DNA of 36,536 bases from Planctomycetales bacterium (GCA_027452145.1 DAIDHB010000205.1:1-36536), one strand, 5' to 3'. Counted from the first letter of the stretch, positions 17,297 through 25,916 are shown. Notes: a model not told the origin generated them from the letters alone. Translations and numbers: made by a program.

Positions 17297-17503
17297 TCAG
17301 GCCTTCGCCTCAGCCTGCTCGGCAGCCGTCAGGTCCCTGACGACCGCGCCGGCCGCCTCGGTCTTGAGCAGCTCGATGCCGTGCTCGCAGTCGATCCGGC
17401 GCACGTAGCCCTCGCCGCTGTCGGCGATGATCCGGCCGTTGCCGGCCCGCAGCCGCCAGCGGAACTGGCGATCCTGGTCCTTGTACAGCTCGAACGCAGC
17501 CAT
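17297..17503 (-). CDS. DUF1508 (YegP-like) domain protein
   Basis: A 68-residue protein made of one DUF1508 unit: FELYKDQDRQFRWRLRAGNGRIIADSGEGY, then GIELLKTEA. The family (E. coli YegP has two such units) forms a small alpha/beta fold of unknown function. The ATG at 17503 has GAGGTG about 7 nt upstream. The frame stays open upstream to 17746, but that part contains a pentanucleotide tract and no family similarity, so I treat it as 5' leader. It lies 180 nt upstream of the Rpn-like gene in the same orientation, and is divergent from the DUF1552 gene. Confidence 0.8.
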   Translation of the reverse strand: MAAFELYKDQDRQFRWRLRAGNGRIIADSGEGYVRRIDCEHGIELLKTEAAGAVVRDLTAAEQAEAKA

Positions 17504-17858
17504 GAAAGCACCTCGATCGATGGAAGGGATGGGGTCCGAGGCGAGGCGAGGCAAAGCGTTGCGTTGCGACGAGACGAGACGAGACGACACGAAGACCCGG
17601 CCGCATGAAGTCGCGGCCCTCCTGAATATCATGATGTGTCCCGGCGGCTGGATCAAGCGCATGGGCGGCGCGGTCCCGGGCGACGGCCGGGCGGACGCGC
17701 CGCCGCGCGGTAGACGTGGGCCTGCGGGGAGGACATAATCAGGCATTCAATAGATGCGACCAATCAGGGCGGATACCTCGCTCGACACCGGCCCGAGATG
17801 GATCTTCCCCGGGGCGACGCGGCGGTGCCCGGCCCGCAAGGCAGGTTGGAGGGTGCGG
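17504..17858. other. Divergent intergenic region with pentanucleotide tract
   Basis: This 355-nt region separates the DUF1508 gene (minus) from the DUF1552 gene (plus). Besides the repeat tract at 17538-17592 it contains no supported gene. GGAGGG at about 17848-17853 is the ribosome binding site of the DUF1552 gene. No clear promoter pair could be placed. Confidence 0.45.
17538..17592. repeat. Phased pentanucleotide repeat tract
   Basis: Eleven consecutive 5-nt units are in phase: GAGGC three times, AAAGC once, GTTGC twice, GACGA four times and CACGA once. It sits 35 nt upstream of the DUF1508 start. Such tracts are prone to slipped-strand changes in length. Confidence 0.8.
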
Positions 17859-19151
17859 ATGACGCGAGCGGACGGGGCACGCGGCCTGACTCGACGGACG
17901 CTCCTCCGGGCGGCGGGCGTTTCGATCGCCTTGCCCTGGCTGGAGGGCATGGTTCCGGCCGCCCGCGCGGCGGGCACGGCCGCTAGCGTCGGCGACGCCG
18001 CCAACAACGCCGCGGAGGTTCCTCGCCGGCTGGTGGCGATCGAGACGAACATGGGCATCCTGCCCCAGTTCTTCTTCCCCGACCGACCGGGCCGCGGGTT
18101 CGCGGCGACGCCGTACCTCGAGAAGCTCGCGGCGGTCCGCGACCAGGTCACGGTGTTCTCGGGCGTCAGCCACCCCGGGGTCACCGGCGGTCATTCCGCC
18201 GAGAAGTGCTTCCTGACGGGCACGCCTCACCCGGAGCGTGGCGGCTTTCGCAACGGGATCTCGCTCGACCAGTTCGCCGCCGAGCGGATCGGCGACCGGA
18301 CGCGGCACCCGTCGCTCGTCCTGGCGATGACCTCCGAGGGGAACGTCACCCTGGCCTACACCCGCAGCGGAGCCCCCATCCCGGCCGAGCGCAGCCCGAA
18401 CCGGCTGTTCAAGAAGCTGTTCCTCCAGGGTCGGCCCGACGAGGTCGCGGCCGGCGTCGAGGCACTCAGGCAGGACCGCAGCCTGCTCGACTTCGTCGCC
18501 GACCAGTCCCGCCGGCTCGATCGATCGCTCTCGACGGCCGACCGGCGGCGGATGGACCAGTACTATACCTCGGTGCGCGAGCTCGAGCGGCGGCTGGGCA
18601 AGGCCGAGCAGTGGGAGCACCGCCCCAAGCCGACCGTCAGGGCGCAGCCGCCCGAGGACATCGACGACGCCCGCGAGTTCGTCCGCCGCACGGGGCTCAT
18701 GTTCGACGTCATGAAGCTCGCGATCGAGACCGACTCGACCCGCGTGATCTCGCTGTTCATCGACACCACCGTGATCCACAACATTACCCACCACGGCAAC
18801 CGGCCCGAGGCGATCGCCGAGCTGCGGTCGAAGGAAGAGGGGCAGTTCGCCGCGCTCGGCGGCTTCCTCGGCTCGCTGGCCGGGGCCCGCGAGGGAGACC
18901 AGTCGCTTCTCGACCGGACGATGGTCCTCTACGGCACCTGCATGGGCAGCGCGAACTCGCATTCGAACGTCAACCTGCCCGTCCTGCTGGCCGGCGGCGG
19001 GTTCCGGCACGGCCAGCACCTCGCCTTCGACACCCGGAACAACGAGCCGCTGGCCAGGGTGTTCGTCTCGATGCTCCAGCGCCTGGGGATCGAGGCCGAC
19101 GCGTTCTCCTCGGGCAGGGGCACCATGCGGGGGCTGGAGATGGTCGGATGA
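17859..19151 (+). CDS. Tat-exported DUF1552 protein
   Basis: A 430-residue protein of the DUF1552 family, widespread in planctomycetes and usually found beside DUF1592 genes. The N-terminus has a twin-arginine signal (LTRRTLLRAAG followed by a hydrophobic stretch and AARAAG). The mature part shows typical segments: ETNMGILPQFFFP, YTSVRELERRL and the C-terminal VLYGTCMGSANSHSNVNLPV and GGGFRHGQHL. The fold is probably related to sulfatase-like or DUF1501 proteins; no reaction is known. I chose ATG 17859 (GGAGGG 6 nt upstream, and the Tat signal then begins normally) over the in-frame ATG at 17754. It is the first gene of a probable operon: DUF1592 starts 37 nt downstream, and the HMA gene follows it. 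Confidence 0.88.
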   Translation: MTRADGARGLTRRTLLRAAGVSIALPWLEGMVPAARAAGTAASVGDAANNAAEVPRRLVAIETNMGILPQFFFPDRPGRGFAATPYLEKLAAVRDQVTVFSGVSHPGVTGGHSAEKCFLTGTPHPERGGFRNGISLDQFAAERIGDRTRHPSLVLAMTSEGNVTLAYTRSGAPIPAERSPNRLFKKLFLQGRPDEVAAGVEALRQDRSLLDFVADQSRRLDRSLSTADRRRMDQYYTSVRELERRLGKAEQWEHRPKPTVRAQPPEDIDDAREFVRRTGLMFDVMKLAIETDSTRVISLFIDTTVIHNITHHGNRPEAIAELRSKEEGQFAALGGFLGSLAGAREGDQSLLDRTMVLYGTCMGSANSHSNVNLPVLLAGGGFRHGQHLAFDTRNNEPLARVFVSMLQRLGIEADAFSSGRGTMRGLEMVG

Positions 19152-19188
19152 TCCCCGCGCCTGAACCCCGATCCGCCGCTGAAAACGG

Positions 19189-21834
19189 ATGATCAACACG
19201 GAACGCCGAGCACCGACCCGCCCCATGCCCCACCATCTCGCCGTCGCCCTGACCCTCGCCCTCGCCGGCCCGGCCGCCGCGGGGGACGACCCGCCCGAGT
19301 TCTTTGCGGCGCACTGCCACGACTGCCACAACGCGCGGGAGAAAAAGGGGAACCTCGACCTGGAGAGCCTGGCGTCGGACTTCTCCGACCCGGAGAACTT
19401 CGCTCGATGGCGCAAGATCCACGACCGGATCGCCGCGGGCGAGATGCCGCCGCGCAGCCGGCCGCGCCCGCCCTCGGCCGAGGCGGACGCCGCGCGGAGG
19501 TGGCTGCACGACCGCCTGGTCGTGGCCGAGCGAGCCGCGCGCGATCCCGCCGGCCGCACCCCGGTGCGACGGCTGACCCGCGTCGAATATGAGAACACCG
19601 TGCGCGACCTGCTCGACCTGCCCGGCCTCCCGCTCCAGGGCGAGCTGCCCGCGGACGGCTCGGCGCACGGGTTCGACACCAACGCCGATGCGCTGGAAAT
19701 CTCGCACGTGAACATGGCACAGTACCTCGCGGCGGCCGACCTGGCCCTCGACACGGCGATCGCCACCCGGCCCCGCGCGCCCCGGCCGATCCGCCAGCGG
19801 ATCTCGCTGGCCAACCCGCACGGGTTCGTGGCCCACATCCTGCTCAACGGCGACGGAGTGCTGCTGAAGGACAAAAAACCCAACCCGGCCTTCCCGCCCG
19901 CGGATGACCACGCCCACCTGGACCAGGGCGCGCACGAGCGGATGGGGTCGTTCCGCGACGGCTCGAGCGTGGGCCTCTTCCGCCACGAGGACGAGTCGGT
20001 CAGCCCGTACTTCAACGAGTTCGTCGCGGTCTATCCCGGACGATATCGGCTCGTCACGTCCTTGTGGAGCTTCGGCTGGGATAAAGGGAAGGTCCTCCCC
20101 GCGCGCGGCACCGAGGCGGCCCGGCTGTCGATCGTGACCCTCACCGGCGACGGCCGGGGCGGCGGGCACCCGAGCACGGTGCTCGCCTACCTCGACGCGC
20201 CGTCGCTCATCGAGCGGCGGCACGAGATCGTCACCTGGCTGAACCCGCGCGAGACGATCGGCTTCAACACGGCGTCGCTGGCCCCCGTGGCGAACTACAA
20301 CCGCAAGGGGCGGGCGTTGGTGTTCACCGGCCCGGGGATCGCCTGCGATTACCTGGACGTCGAGGGCCCGCTGCACGACGCCTGGCCGCCGACCGGACAC
20401 CGCCGGCTCTTCGGCGGCCTGCCGATCCGCGAGTTCCGGTCCGAGCAGCATCCGGGCGTCCGGCCGCCGTCACGACGGCCCGACCGCCAGCAGCTCTTCA
20501 TGGCGAAGAACGCTGCCGACCCGGTGCCCGGCGTCTGGACGGTCGCCAGCTCGGACCCGGCGGCCGACGCCGACCGCCTCCTGACCGCGTTCCTGCCCCG
20601 GGCCTTCCGCCGCCCGGTCGCCCCGGAGACCCGCAGGCGTTACGTCGCCCTGGTCGAGGCGAGACGCAAGGCCGGCGACTGCTTCGAGACCGCGATGCGC
20701 GCGGCCTACCGCGCCGCGCTCGTCTCGCCGGATTTCCTCTATCACGTCGAGCCCACCAGGACGCTCGACGACCACGCGCTGGCCTGCCGGCTGTCGTACT
20801 TCTTCTGGCGGTCGGTGCCCGATGAGGAACTCGCCCGCCTGGCCGACGCGGGGCAATTGCGCCAGCCGGGCGTCCTGGCCGCGCAGGCGGATCGACTGCT
20901 GAAGGACCCGCGTTCGCAGCGGTTCGTCGAGGACTTCCTCGGCCAGTGGCTGAAGCTCCGCCAGATCGCCGCGAACGACCCGGACAAGAAACTGTATCCC
21001 GAGTTCAGCCCGTATCTCCAGGACTCGTTCGTGGCCGAGTCGCGCGCCTACTTCCGCGAGCTGATCGACTGGGACCTCGGCGCGCGCTACCTGGTGAAGT
21101 CGGACTTCGCGATGCTCAACGAGAAGCTGGCGGTACATTACGGCATCGCGGGCGTGAGCGGCCCGGCGATCCGACGGGTCGCGCTGCCGGCCGGCTCGCC
21201 CCGCGGCCCGTTCCTGACGCAGGCCGCGATCCTGAAGATCACGGCCAATGGTACGACGACCTCGCCCGTGCCGCGCGGGGCGTTCGTGATGGACCGCCTG
21301 CTCGGCCGGCCGCCCGAGCCGCCGCCGCCAAATATCCCGGCGATCGAGCCCGACGTCCGGGGCGCTGCGACGATCCGCGAACAGCTCGCCCGGCACCGCT
21401 CGTCGGGGAACTGTGCCGCCTGCCACGCCCGGATCGACCCGCCGGGGTTCGCGCTCGAGGGCTTCGACGTGATCGGCGGACAGCGGACGCGCTATCGCTC
21501 GATCGGCCTCGGCGACCCGGCCCCGCGCGGGTCGATCGACCCGTTCATCAGGATCAGCTTCCGGCTCGGCCCGGCGGTCGACGCCGGCGGCGAGCTCGCC
21601 GACGGGCGGAAGTTCGCGGGCATCGGCGAGCTCCAGGACATTCTCGCCGTTGATCCCGGGCCGCTCCTGAACAACCTGGCGCGGCAGCTCATGACGTTCG
21701 GCACCGGCCGCCCGGTCTCGTTCGCCGATCGCGACGAGATCGATGCCCTGGTGGCCCGCGTCCAGGGGCAGGGCGGCGGCATCCGCAGCCTGATCCTCGG
21801 CGTGGTCGACAGCCCGCTGTTCGCGACGCGATAG
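19189..21834 (+). CDS. DUF1587/DUF1592/DUF1588/DUF1585 cytochrome-like protein
   Basis: An 881-residue exported protein. A signal peptide covers about residues 14-32. A planctomycete cytochrome-like domain carries CHDCH at 43-47 and the GEMPPRSRPRP segment. The usual DUF1587 (PVRRLTRVEYENTVRDLLDL), DUF1592 (CRLSYFFWRSVPDEEL), DUF1588 (CAACHARIDPPGFALEGFD, about 741-759) and DUF1585 (LARQLMTFGTGRPV) modules follow in order. The two CxxCH motifs suggest covalent heme at both ends. The substrate is unknown. Two starts are possible: ATG 19189, or ATG 19225, which gives a more compact signal peptide; neither has a strong ribosome binding site, so translation may depend on coupling to the DUF1552 gene 37 nt upstream. 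It is the second gene of the probable three-gene operon. Confidence 0.88.
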   Translation: MINTERRAPTRPMPHHLAVALTLALAGPAAAGDDPPEFFAAHCHDCHNAREKKGNLDLESLASDFSDPENFARWRKIHDRIAAGEMPPRSRPRPPSAEADAARRWLHDRLVVAERAARDPAGRTPVRRLTRVEYENTVRDLLDLPGLPLQGELPADGSAHGFDTNADALEISHVNMAQYLAAADLALDTAIATRPRAPRPIRQRISLANPHGFVAHILLNGDGVLLKDKKPNPAFPPADDHAHLDQGAHERMGSFRDGSSVGLFRHEDESVSPYFNEFVAVYPGRYRLVTSLWSFGWDKGKVLPARGTEAARLSIVTLTGDGRGGGHPSTVLAYLDAPSLIERRHEIVTWLNPRETIGFNTASLAPVANYNRKGRALVFTGPGIACDYLDVEGPLHDAWPPTGHRRLFGGLPIREFRSEQHPGVRPPSRRPDRQQLFMAKNAADPVPGVWTVASSDPAADADRLLTAFLPRAFRRPVAPETRRRYVALVEARRKAGDCFETAMRAAYRAALVSPDFLYHVEPTRTLDDHALACRLSYFFWRSVPDEELARLADAGQLRQPGVLAAQADRLLKDPRSQRFVEDFLGQWLKLRQIAANDPDKKLYPEFSPYLQDSFVAESRAYFRELIDWDLGARYLVKSDFAMLNEKLAVHYGIAGVSGPAIRRVALPAGSPRGPFLTQAAILKITANGTTTSPVPRGAFVMDRLLGRPPEPPPPNIPAIEPDVRGAATIREQLARHRSSGNCAACHARIDPPGFALEGFDVIGGQRTRYRSIGLGDPAPRGSIDPFIRISFRLGPAVDAGGELADGRKFAGIGELQDILAVDPGPLLNNLARQLMTFGTGRPVSFADRDEIDALVARVQGQGGGIRSLILGVVDSPLFATR

Positions 21835-21877
21835 CCCGTCGGCAGGCCCCCGCCCGACCGATCCGTGAGGTTCACCG

Positions 21878-22417
21878 ATGAAAACGCTTCTCGCCGTCCT
21901 GCTGGCCTCGACCATTGCGAGCGCCGGCGACGACGCCTCGCCCGGCCAGTTCCGGCACGCGATCACCGGGCTCTTCGCCGAGACGCGCGTGCCGGCCCTT
22001 AAGGACGCGCTGGCGAAAATCCCGGGCGTCCGGCTGGTGAGCCTCGACGTGGACGAGGCCGAGGCCGTCCTCGAGTACGACCCGAAAAAGTTGTTCCCGG
22101 ACACCAAGCCCGAGCAATACGCGGAGCGGCTCGACAACCTGCTGCGAGCCGCCTCGAACCACACGCTCGGCGTCCGGCCGGTGCGCACCGTGCCGCGCGA
22201 GAAGCTGCAGAAGGTCGAGATCGCCGTCGCCGGGCTCGACTGCGAGGCGTGCAGCCTGGCCCTCTACGAGATCCTCGCCCACGTCGAGGGGGTCGAGCTG
22301 GTGAAGGCCAGCTTCCGCGAGGGCCGCGCCATCGCCTGGATCGACCCGAAGAAGACCGATCGCTCGAAGCTGGTGCAAGCCCTCCGGCGCCGGGAGGTCG
22401 ACGTCCGGTCGCCCTGA
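21878..22417 (+). CDS. Secreted protein with two HMA-like domains
   Basis: A 179-residue protein with a short signal peptide (about 1-16). Two ferredoxin-like heavy-metal-associated folds seem to follow: an N-terminal one (about 24-100, VPALKDALAKIPGVRLVSLDVDEAEAVLEYD type) without a Cys pair, and a C-terminal one (about 110-178) with an intact CxxC metal site (LDCEACS; C122, C125). HMA domains usually carry Cu(I) or other soft metals in the cytoplasm; export outside the cytoplasm is less usual. GTGAGG precedes the ATG. It starts 43 nt after the DUF1592 stop in the same orientation, so it probably belongs to the same operon, perhaps delivering metal to, or sensing it around, the cytochrome-like protein. 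That role is inference. Confidence 0.8.
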   Translation: MKTLLAVLLASTIASAGDDASPGQFRHAITGLFAETRVPALKDALAKIPGVRLVSLDVDEAEAVLEYDPKKLFPDTKPEQYAERLDNLLRAASNHTLGVRPVRTVPREKLQKVEIAVAGLDCEACSLALYEILAHVEGVELVKASFREGRAIAWIDPKKTDRSKLVQALRRREVDVRSP

Positions 22418-22439
22418 AGGGACGCGGTGCCGCTCGGCA

Positions 22440-22690
22440 CAGGCCGGCCCCGACCCGGCGGCCGACTCATGGAAAGTCCGCAACGGCTCGCGCACCGGCC
22501 GGCGGCTCGGCAGCAATTTGCCCGTCGGTTCGGCGAAGCGGCAGCAGAATGTCCCGAGGCGCTCGAAGGTGATCTGGATCTCGGCACCAGGGTCGATGAA
22601 GTCGTCGTGGTCACAATCGGCGCAGTCGGGGATGGGGCCGAGGCCCATCTTCACGCTCACGTAAAGACGACTTCGTGGCGGCACCCACCG
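22440..22690 (-). pseudogene. Possible fumarylacetoacetate-hydrolase-like remnant
   Basis: The gap between the HMA gene and the SMP-30 gene holds a minus-strand stretch with almost every third codon base G or C, as in real genes here. Its reading includes MGLGPIPDCADCDHDDF followed by IDPGAEIQITFERLGTF. The second part resembles the C-terminal strand region of fumarylacetoacetate hydrolases (FLKPGDVVEVEIEGLGTL type). There is no proper start, and the frame runs on antisense into the HMA gene, so any gene is broken at both ends. It could also be a chance reading. Confidence 0.3.
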
Positions 22691-22721
22691 ACCCGAATCC
22701 GGCGGCGGAGCACTCGCGACG

Positions 22722-23588
22722 TCACGGTATCCCGGCTCCCGGAACCTCCACCTCGACAACCTGGAAGCATGCGGTCGGCTTTCGATGGATCTCTGCCGGA
22801 TCGTGGGAGCCTGACGTACAGATGAAAAGATGCCTCCGCTCCGGCCCGCCCAGCATCACCGCATAGGCGTGAGTGTCCACCTGGATCCGGTCCGTGATCT
22901 CCCCACCTTCGCGGACCCGCACCACGCTGTCCTCGCCCTCGGGATTGGCGCACCACACGGCCCCCTGGGCGTCGAGGCAGATGCCATCGGGGCCGACGGA
23001 CGAGGGCAGTTGCGCCCAGACCCGCCGGTTGCTGAGGGAGCCGTCCTCCTGGATGTCGAAGGCGGTCAGGCGATGGCCCATCGTCTCGCCGACGATGAGT
23101 TTTCGCCCGCTCGGAGTGATCGCCATGCCGTTCGGGAAGGAGAGCTTGTCGGCGACCACCGACGCCCGACCGTCCGGGCCGACGAGGACGATCACGCAGG
23201 TTTCGACGGGCCTGGCCGCCGGGTCCACGAAATTGTAGCCGATATCCCCCACGTACAGACGGCCCCTGGCGTCCACGATGCCGTCGCTCAGGCAGAACTC
23301 GGTGAGCCCGCTGATGTCGGCCAGCTCTTGCAGGGCACCTCCGGCCCCGCGGTAAATCCTGCGCTGAAACGCGTCGCCGACCACGACGGTTCCCTCGGGG
23401 GTGAGCCCAAAGCCGTTCGGGAGGAACGGCAGCTCCAGGACCGTTGCGACCGAACCCGTGAGGTCCACGGTCTTGATCCGCCTGTCGTGGATGTCGAGGA
23501 ACCACAGCTTGCCGTCGTGCCAGCGGGGACTCTCGGTGAACCTGAGGCCCGTGGCGGAATCCGCCAGCGTCTGGATGCGGGTCGTCAT
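22722..23588 (-). CDS. SMP-30/gluconolactonase-like protein
   Basis: A 288-residue six-bladed propeller of the SMP-30/gluconolactonase/LRE family. Visible family segments are FTESPRWHDGKLWFLDIHDRRI (with the first metal-ligand Glu), FLPNGFGLTPEG, LSDGIVDARGRLYVGD, LSFPNGMAITPSGRKLIVGET and GPDGICLDAQGAVWCANP. These are the acidic and Asn residues that hold the calcium or zinc ion. Members hydrolyse lactones such as gluconolactone. The lack of a signal peptide suggests a cytoplasmic enzyme. GAGGAAG precedes the ATG. It is the last gene of a tight minus-strand cluster: the cupin gene ends 52 nt upstream. The true substrate cannot be told from sequence. Confidence 0.88.
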   Translation of the reverse strand: MTTRIQTLADSATGLRFTESPRWHDGKLWFLDIHDRRIKTVDLTGSVATVLELPFLPNGFGLTPEGTVVVGDAFQRRIYRGAGGALQELADISGLTEFCLSDGIVDARGRLYVGDIGYNFVDPAARPVETCVIVLVGPDGRASVVADKLSFPNGMAITPSGRKLIVGETMGHRLTAFDIQEDGSLSNRRVWAQLPSSVGPDGICLDAQGAVWCANPEGEDSVVRVREGGEITDRIQVDTHAYAVMLGGPERRHLFICTSGSHDPAEIHRKPTACFQVVEVEVPGAGIP

Positions 23589-23640
23589 GGCGTGCTTCCT
23601 CGTGGGATTCGGCTCCGTGCTGCCTCTGACCGTCTCAGGC

Positions 23641-24003
23641 TCAGGCCCGATTGACGAACGCCAGGGTCAGGTCGGTGATCGCGCGGGTCACATGCCCCTT
23701 GCCGGTGAGGTCGTTGCACACCAGCAAATCGCCGGGGTGAAATCGTCGGGCGTCGCCGTCGCTGGTCACCACTTCGCCCTCGCCCGCCAGGACGATGACG
23801 ATGTAGGGCTGAGGAGCGTTGTGGGCGGGCGCCTCCGTCCCGGCGGGGAACGAGATGACGCACAGGGTTGTCACCGCCCCGAAATCGCTCATCTGCCCCG
23901 CGGGGTTCGGCGGCGGGCCCACGGCAAGCTCACGCTCCGAAATGTCCTGGACGCCGAAGTGAGTGTCGCCCCGTTCGTCCGCGTGGATCATGGGAAATCT
24001 CAT
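23641..24003 (-). CDS. Cupin-domain protein
   Basis: A 120-residue single-domain cupin. The core reads PAGTEAPAHNAPQPYIVIVLAGEGEVV followed by RRFHPGDLLVCNDLTGKGH, with H61 and H104 as likely metal ligands; the classic first motif is altered (only one His, in AHNAP). Small cupins bind metal and act as oxygenases, isomerases or sugar-binding proteins; this one could not be assigned. It starts 48 nt after the MBL gene stop and ends 52 nt before SMP-30, so the three genes are probably co-transcribed. Confidence 0.8.
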   Translation of the reverse strand: MRFPMIHADERGDTHFGVQDISERELAVGPPPNPAGQMSDFGAVTTLCVISFPAGTEAPAHNAPQPYIVIVLAGEGEVVTSDGDARRFHPGDLLVCNDLTGKGHVTRAITDLTLAFVNRA

Positions 24004-24051
24004 GACGGCAACCTTTTGAAAAGTGGGGCGGCTTGAGCTTCGTGAACGGTG

Positions 24052-25029
24052 TCAGAACTCGACCTCCATCCCTTTGGCCTTCGCCACCCGGTAGATGGCG
24101 TCGAAGGTGGCGGCGGAGTCCCAGGGTGCGTCGGGCGGTTCGTTGCGGAACTCGCGGTACGCCCGCTCCACGTTCATGTAGAGACGGGCGGGGGCCGCCC
24201 ACTCGCCGTATGGACCGAACTCGATCCGCCTGGCCGCCTCCAGCGAGGAGATGCCCTCGTCGAAGAACTTCTTCGACTCCTCGCGGACGTACTCCAGGTA
24301 CGCCTTTAGCTCCATCACGCCCTCGATTCCGCAGACCGGTCCGTGCCCGGGGACGATGACCTCCGGGTCGAGCTCGATCATCAGGTCCAGGCACCGGAAC
24401 CACTTCTCGTACGAGCCGGTCCAGCCCATCGGCGTGCAGAGCCGGAACAGCACGTCGCCGGCGAACACCACGCGCTCCTTCGGCACGTGGATGATCGTGT
24501 CCCCGACCTGATGGCACGGGCCGACGTAGATGAGGTGGGCCTCGGTGCCATCGAGGTCCAGCTCGTAACGTTCGTCGAACAGCGTCGTCGGCAGGACCAG
24601 CTCGATCGCGTCGAAGTTGTAATCTTCCAGGAGTTGCTTCCCGGCCGCCAGAAGGCCGGGGTGGGTGACCTTGAGCAGGACGCGCGTAAGCAGGTGACCG
24701 ACGCCATGCAGCAATTGCTGGAACTCCTTCGGATCCGCCACCTTCTTCATGCGCTCGGGAACCGACCGGTGGGCGATGATCTCCGCGCCCTCGAAGAGCT
24801 GATTGCCCCAGACGTGGTCCGCGTCCTCGTGCGTGTTGATGACGCGCCGCGGCATGGCGGGCCACACCCTGCCGAACATCGCGATCATCTGCCGCGCGTG
24901 GGCCAGGTCCGACTGTGTGTCGATCACCACGCCGCCGCCCCGGTTGATGAGGCCGGAGTTGGCGTCGCACACGCGGTTCTTCTCGTTCAGGACCGCGAAG
25001 CAGTTGTCGCCGACTTGCTGCATCTTCAT
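24052..25029 (-). CDS. MBL-fold metallo-hydrolase
   Basis: A metallo-beta-lactamase-fold hydrolase of 325 residues from the chosen ATG. The metal motif is NTHEDADHVWGNQ (H67, D69, D71, H72): the second His of HxHxDH is replaced by Asp, as in a known subgroup of the superfamily. Downstream ligands are present in YVGPCHQVGD, VFAGDVLF and IVPGHGPV. The C-terminal 90 residues are helical. I chose ATG 25029, with GGGAG upstream and the family-like opening MKMQQVGDNCFAVL; an ATG ten codons earlier has no similarity. It is the first gene of the cluster with cupin and SMP-30. Directly upstream lies the decayed arylsulfatase. Confidence 0.88.
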   Translation of the reverse strand: MKMQQVGDNCFAVLNEKNRVCDANSGLINRGGGVVIDTQSDLAHARQMIAMFGRVWPAMPRRVINTHEDADHVWGNQLFEGAEIIAHRSVPERMKKVADPKEFQQLLHGVGHLLTRVLLKVTHPGLLAAGKQLLEDYNFDAIELVLPTTLFDERYELDLDGTEAHLIYVGPCHQVGDTIIHVPKERVVFAGDVLFRLCTPMGWTGSYEKWFRCLDLMIELDPEVIVPGHGPVCGIEGVMELKAYLEYVREESKKFFDEGISSLEAARRIEFGPYGEWAAPARLYMNVERAYREFRNEPPDAPWDSAATFDAIYRVAKAKGMEVEF

Positions 25030-25055
25030 GCGAGGGGCTCCCGTCGGGGACCGGG

Positions 25056-25524
25056 TCACGGTTCACGCCTGGCGAACGGCCCGGTACCGGACACGTTCGA
25101 CCAGTTGCTCCCGCCGTCCTGCAACGGCGTGAGGTCCCGCTCGAACCCGTGCCTCGCGCGCCAGACCACGCGGTCGTTGAGGCGCCCTTCGGAGCCCGGC
25201 TTGCCCTTTTGCCCTGGCCCGAGGAACGCGGCCATGTTGCCGAGGCCAGCGACGTGGTTGTCCGCCCCCGTGAGCCGCATCGCGCGGCTCGGTGAGCCGG
25301 TCGGGCTGACGCAGAAAATCGTCGCCCGCAGCCTGCGCGTCGACGTTCGGCGTGCGGATCTCGTCGCCGAGGCAGCCGAGGCCGGAGTATGCCGTGTCGT
25401 CGGCGACGATGAGCAGGAGATTCGGTTTGCCCTTCGGCGAGTCGGCTGCGATCGACTGAGGGAGGGCGAACGCGAACAACCCTGCGAGACTCGCTGAAGC
25501 AACCAACGATCGCATGTCCGGCAT
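25056..25524 (-). pseudogene. Decayed arylsulfatase gene
   Basis: The start looks intact: an ATG with AGGAG upstream, a signal peptide (LVASASLAGLFAFALPQSIAA) and the sulfatase opening KPNLLLIVADDTAYSGLGC with the two Asp metal ligands, then EIRTPNVD. Near 25315-25318 an extra base shifts the frame. The other frame continues VSPTGSPSRAMRLTGADNHVAGLGN, where family members have CSPSR: the Cys that becomes formylglycine is Gly here. After LNDRVV the sequence jumps to RARHGFERDLTPLQDGGSNW, so about 40 family residues are deleted, and the gene stops soon after at 25056, far short of the usual 500 or more residues. It cannot encode an active sulfatase. Confidence 0.85.
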
Positions 25525-25612
25525 GACCCTGACTCCTGGCTCGTCGCCTCCGGCCGCAAGAGAGGGGATCTCTCCACTACTAGAGTATGCCAGCGGGCGG
25601 GTGGGCTCGATC

Positions 25613-25915
25613 GAAATCCCGCAAACCATGAAAACCGTGAAGCTGCTGATGGAGGTGTCCGCTCGCAGCATGTCCCCTGCTGCCACGGTGGTCGAGATCA
25701 GCGACTGACGGCGGGCGGCGAGACCCTCGAGGTGATCGAGCAGGACGCGGTGCTACGGAAGTCGAATCCCCTGCGGAACGGGCAGGTCGTCGTGCACCTG
25801 GGTGGCACCGACCTCCTGTACCAATCGACCAATCGGATCATCCGCGCGCGGACGCGCCCGCAGGGCGGCTTCGTGGCGTTCGTCGCCATCTTGCCGCGAG
25901 TCCAGTCCATGCTTC
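25613..25915 (+). pseudogene. Unidentified frameshifted coding remnant
   Basis: Codon usage looks real (third positions nearly all G or C) in two successive frames: MKTVKLLMEVSARSMS to a stop at 25708, then from about 25705 the next frame reads ETLEVIEQDAVLRKSNPLRN and GGTDLLYQSTNRIIRAR. The join suggests a single base change in one ancestral gene. I do not recognise the family. It runs into the Tn3 transposase remnant. Confidence 0.35.
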
Positions 25916-25916
25916 C

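Noticed and set aside
17739..20451. Long minus-strand frames (758 and 493 codons)
   Set aside because: They are antisense to the DUF1552 and DUF1592 genes, which have clear family motifs on the plus strand.
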